45,000 nucleotides of DNA. Origin: Apostichopus japonicus (Eukaryota > Echinodermata > Holothuroidea > Aspidochirotida > Stichopodidae). A program made the translations under genes and the position numbers. This document shows positions 41,737 through 45,000 of the stretch, piece by piece (the stretch's first letter is position 1; every line of letters starts with the position of its first letter). The notes under the pieces are model-generated. The model did not search any database. It saw nothing but the letters and a program-made list of their open reading frames with translations, and was not told the origin of the DNA. Location of the stretch: positions 6,497,501 to 6,542,500 of the forward strand of contig NC_092561.1 of assembly GCF_037975245.1 (NCBI RefSeq), written 5' to 3'.

Positions 41737-41858
41737 GGGTCTATGATGCTACCAGTATAAATCAGTTCAAGGGACTTTTGGACAGACATCTGCAATGTAG
41801 GGGAGTTACAAGAGCAGAACTCTCTCTCCCTTCTTCATCCCACACTGCATCTATCTAG
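41737..41858 (+). pseudogene. Possible LINE ORF C-terminal fragment
   Basis: Encodes RVYDATSINQFKGLLDRHL, which resembles the SVNxFKxxLDKxL tail common at the end of CR1/L2-type LINE reverse transcriptase proteins. Only about 40 residues remain, so this is tentative. Confidence 0.35.
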
Positions 41859-41893
41859 TGATGAGGCGTGGGATACAGGTGAATATATATATC

Positions 41894-42327
41894 AAATCTA
41901 TATATTCACTTTACGCAGAAAAAAATGAATCCGGTAAAACTGTTCATTTGTGTTTGTTTGTTTTAATCCGGTATAAAAAATATTTTGAAAAAAATTATTT
42001 TTTTTTTATTTATTTATTTATTTATTTTTATCCTGCATATAAACATATCTATTCACTAAACGCCTAAACAAATTTATCTGATAATTTTTTTTTCTAAATA
42101 AAAAATGGAAATCTATATATTCACTTTACGTAGAAAAATTGAATCCGGTAAAATATGTGTGTGCTTTGTTATTTCCTTTTTTTCCTATATATAACTCTAT
42201 ATATTCAATTTATGCAGAAAAACATTTGATCCTTCAAAAATGTTTCTTTTTCTTCTTTATTTATATCCTGTATTTAAATCTATATATTCACTTTACGGAG
42301 AAAAAATTAATCCGGTAAAACTGTTCG
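41894..42327 (+). repeat. Irregular tandem array, about 50-bp repeat with T-rich spacers
   Basis: AATCTATATATTCACTTTACG followed by AGAAAAA, then AATCCGGTAAAA, occurs at 41894, 42109, 42193 (diverged) and 42276, plus a short copy at 42044. Spacing is about 215, 84 and 83 bp. The spacers are T-rich and differ from one another. Confidence 0.7.
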
Positions 42328-43053
42328 TTTTTTTTTTTATGTTTGTTTGTATTTGGTTTTTGGTTTTTTGTATTTTTCATCGAGATACATTGGTCTTTAA
42401 TTCCGGGCCGAAGCTAGCACCTTTCGGGACCAAGGGGAAACCGGACACAGCCGATAGATCACTCCGACCCTGGAAATGTTAGGAACACGAATAATAAAAT
42501 TATGAAAATGAAGAAAACTGACTATGTTTTGTTTTTTTCCTCTTTTTTAACAGACATATTAAAGTCCCCCGGCAATCTTTTTCAAATGATTCCAACAACT
42601 TTTCTACAAATTAAAGTGGAAAATCGTAATAGGAAAAATTGTTAAAGTTACTTGAAAAATGTATTCAAATTAAGAGCGAAAGGTTGTCCTCGGTAAAAAA
42701 ATAAATAAAAAAATTAACATGCAAAGATCGATCGTACAATAAGAATAAACAAAAATAACGTGAGTGTGAGCTTAATATTGTTAAATTATAATGGAATAGC
42801 GCCATCTAATATACCAGTAAAACTGTTCAAATCAAAATAGTCGAGTGTGAATATATAACGATTCGTAATTGTTGTCAATAGGTTCATAGAACAAAAACAG
42901 GTAGATATGCAAATCAAACAATGGACTGACAATAAATGTCAAATTCGATGTCCTTTTGTTTCAAACGGTCAAAGTATTATATATTCCCATAGATGTAACA
43001 AATAGAGCCCCAGAAATACCAAGCATCGCCGATGAACTCAGTCACGTCAGGTT
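42328..43053. other. No gene seen; one GC-rich patch
   Basis: 42400-42478 is GC-rich compared with its surroundings (GGGCCGAAGCTAGCACC and so on) and directly follows the tandem array; its origin was not recognised. Confidence 0.4.
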
Positions 43054-43532
43054 TAAGGTGGCATACTCCTATTAGCGTCTATTTCAATCCGCCCCAAGTG
43101 TTCTTCTTCAGTAAAAAGTGCCAAAAAGCAGCAGGAGAACATCTTTCTTGACCTGTTATCAATCATGATCTAGTTTTTTGTGGCTTGCATGTTGAAGAGC
43201 ATGAATAGAAGTACATGTAGTGAGAAAATTTTGGGTCAATTGAGGCAATTTTAGACCCCTTTAAGGCCTCCCAGGGGCAGCGTAGGAAAATTGTTTACCA
43301 CTGAGTGAAGAGGTTTGTTTACAAGTGACGAAAACTTCCGGCTCGGATAGCAAAAAATCTACATGGTCATGATACGGAAAATTGATGGTGCCATGAAAGG
43401 CCAACTTGTCAGCTATCCGGTGATGGGTATGCGTTTAGCTAGTGAAAACTTCTATCTAGACTTAGAGACCACATTACTTTTGTGATTTAGTGTGTAAGTT
43501 AATGGGGCTTTTAATGGGCGTATGCTACCTTA
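43054..43532 (+). mobile_element. About 479-bp MITE-like element with inverted TAAGGTGGCATAC ends
   Basis: Starts TAAGGTGGCATACTCCTATTA and ends with the reverse of TAAGGTAGCATACGCCCATTA, about 18 of 21 bases inverted. If TA is the duplicated target, the ends begin AGGT, as would suit a Tc1/mariner-like non-autonomous element; this is inference. The reversed copy is at 19999-20470. Confidence 0.7.
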
Positions 43533-44302
43533 GTGCTGAGATCAGAGCAGTTTCGGTTTTCTTTGCCCGAGATGGCACCCTCAGACTTGTTCAGACTCTC
43601 CCTGGCTGTTACGGAATCCAACAGTTCCTCTGACCACCTCCGGACACATTTGCCATATAGGGTGCCCGACCTGACAACGATTTGGTTGCCAGGAACGGTT
43701 CGTTCCGCTTTTTAATTGAGTTATTTCATCGCATAAGTGCTGCAAGGCATTGACTTTTGAATATAGTTTGCCAAATATCATATTCTTCTCCGATGCCACC
43801 AGTTAGGCCTCCTCGCCACTTATCCCCCTGCCTCCACCCCTCCCCCCCCCTCACCCCCTCCCGCCACCTCCTTTTCCCCGTTTATCATGTCCACATACCT
43901 CCCTTATTAAATCCTCGGTCGTTTTTCAAAATTAGGAGTAAATAAACAAAATTAACTGAAAAGAACATATTACACGCATTGATAACTAGAATCGATGTTC
44001 TTCACCGATCTAAAGTTGTCTACGCCCTCTAATTCTTCTGCGATTCCCTTACCGTCTTAACAACGGGCAAGTTTGGATTTGGTTTGCGAAACAAGTGAAA
44101 AGAACTCGTAAGATTGCCAACGCATTTTTGTGTTTATCCAGTGAGTTGACAACAACTCTTCGATATGAATGAGTTGAAGGGCACTCACCAGCGATATATG
44201 CACGAGGTTTTCTTCGTTCTGGTGACATTTCAATTATGAGAAAATTATAATAAATAAATAAACTTATGAACAAGTACCGTAAACAAATAAACAGACATTT
44301 TA
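43533..44302. other. No gene seen
   Basis: Includes a C-rich pyrimidine patch at 43808-43880; no coding pattern. Confidence 0.5.
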
Positions 44303-44304
44303 TC

Positions 44305-44335
<31 letters not shown>

Positions 44336-44382
44336 TAATAATGATAATAATGATAATAATAATAATAATAATGATAGTAATG

Positions 44383-44414
<32 letters not shown>

Positions 44415-44445
44415 TAAAATAATATTAATAATAATAATAATAACA
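44303..44445. repeat. (AAT)n array with AATG variants
   Basis: About 140 bp of ATAATA with interspersed ATGATA units. Confidence 0.95.
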
Positions 44446-45000
44446 GTTATTTTAACGACGTTTAAAGGGGCATATTGAGTTGATCATCTGTCCATTCAAC
44501 AATTACCGGCTTCCAATTTGAAACTAAAACCTTTAAAATGTAAATCGAAACTTAACTTTACACATTTTGCAATAAAAACGAAGAAATCATGACTAAGATC
44601 CATCACAATTTACGGAAAACCGAAGCTCATTAACGGTTGTAAATCACGCGGAATCGCGTCTGTTTCGGACGTGACAGAGAATATCCAGAATCATGGACAC
44701 TGATTGGTCAAGTTGAACAACACGTCCGTTAACTTCACTGTAGCCTAGCCTAGTTGGCGAAAGTTTCGTAACATTCAGTGGATGTTACCCAACGCCTATT
44801 GCACGGTTAATTGTTAACGGTTAATTGTTATGGACGAGAACAATAGGCTAGATGCGAATAAAACTTTCAATGCTGGCTTTTGTCTTCTCGTCATGCACTG
44901 TAGTCTGTGCAAGTTCAGTAAATAATATCAACACACAATATAGTAGACAGTATATTGTATAGGATGCATGCATGGTTCTGCTACATTCAGTAGTGTAGTA
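44446..45000. other. No gene seen; small inverted repeat
   Basis: GCCTATTG (44794-44801) pairs with CAATAGGC (44841-44848) around a two-copy GGTTAATTGTTA repeat (44805-44830). Confidence 0.45.

Noticed and set aside
41894-42327. CRISPR-like repeat-spacer array
   Set aside because: Repeats are diverged and irregularly spaced, spacers are simple T-rich sequence, and the host is a eukaryote.

Overview
The window is AT-rich, intron-bearing animal DNA with little coding sequence and many repeats. The two credible genes, the repeat load and the retroelement types suit an invertebrate deuterostome, most likely an echinoderm and possibly a sea cucumber. That placement is inference; no rRNA, mitochondrial or other diagnostic marker is present.

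Two genes are supported. The first (13798-18204, + strand) is a myogenic regulatory factor (MyoD/Myf5 family bHLH). I rebuilt it as three exons: 13798-14373, 14986-15058 and 18134-18204. They join in frame to a 239-residue protein with the Cys/Trp-rich box, the basic region, the helix-loop-helix and the C-terminal helix III. The three-exon layout with a very short second exon is the one seen in vertebrate MRF genes. The second gene (35346-36464, + strand) is one uninterrupted 372-codon frame. It has a Ser-rich N-terminal half and a dual-specificity-phosphatase fold in which the catalytic Arg is replaced by Val, so it is probably a pseudophosphatase.

Most of the rest is mobile or repetitive. 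There is a non-LTR retrotransposon RT fragment on the minus strand at 9110-10040. It carries a YADD motif, one frameshift and a 34-bp palindromic insertion flanked by an 8-bp direct repeat. A second LINE RT fragment lies at 34488-35195 and is split by a hAT-like element at 34580-34918. A Penelope-like element 3' end lies on the minus strand at about 24930-25430 and contains a hammerhead-ribozyme-like fold. Non-autonomous elements include hAT-like MITEs (1032-1416, 28168-28545, 34580-34918), a pair of long fold-back elements on either side of the phosphatase-like gene (32932-33232 and 37464-37752), and a family of about 470-bp elements with inverted ends (near 7208, 19999, 28739 and 43054, with a partial copy after 7670). 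There is a tRNA-derived SINE at 5493-5710 and a tRNA-like Pol III module inside a terminal-inverted-repeat element at 25861-26021.

Simple repeats are abundant: long (TA)n arrays, a 450-bp (GAT)n array, an AAT array, several minisatellites, and at least sixteen G or C homopolymers of 10 bases or more. Open frames that translate as poly-Ile/Tyr, poly-Asp or poly-Met come from these arrays and are not genes. The two genes show no sign of working together; they are separate loci in a repeat-rich landscape. No rRNA, intact tRNA gene, CRISPR array or prokaryotic operon was seen.
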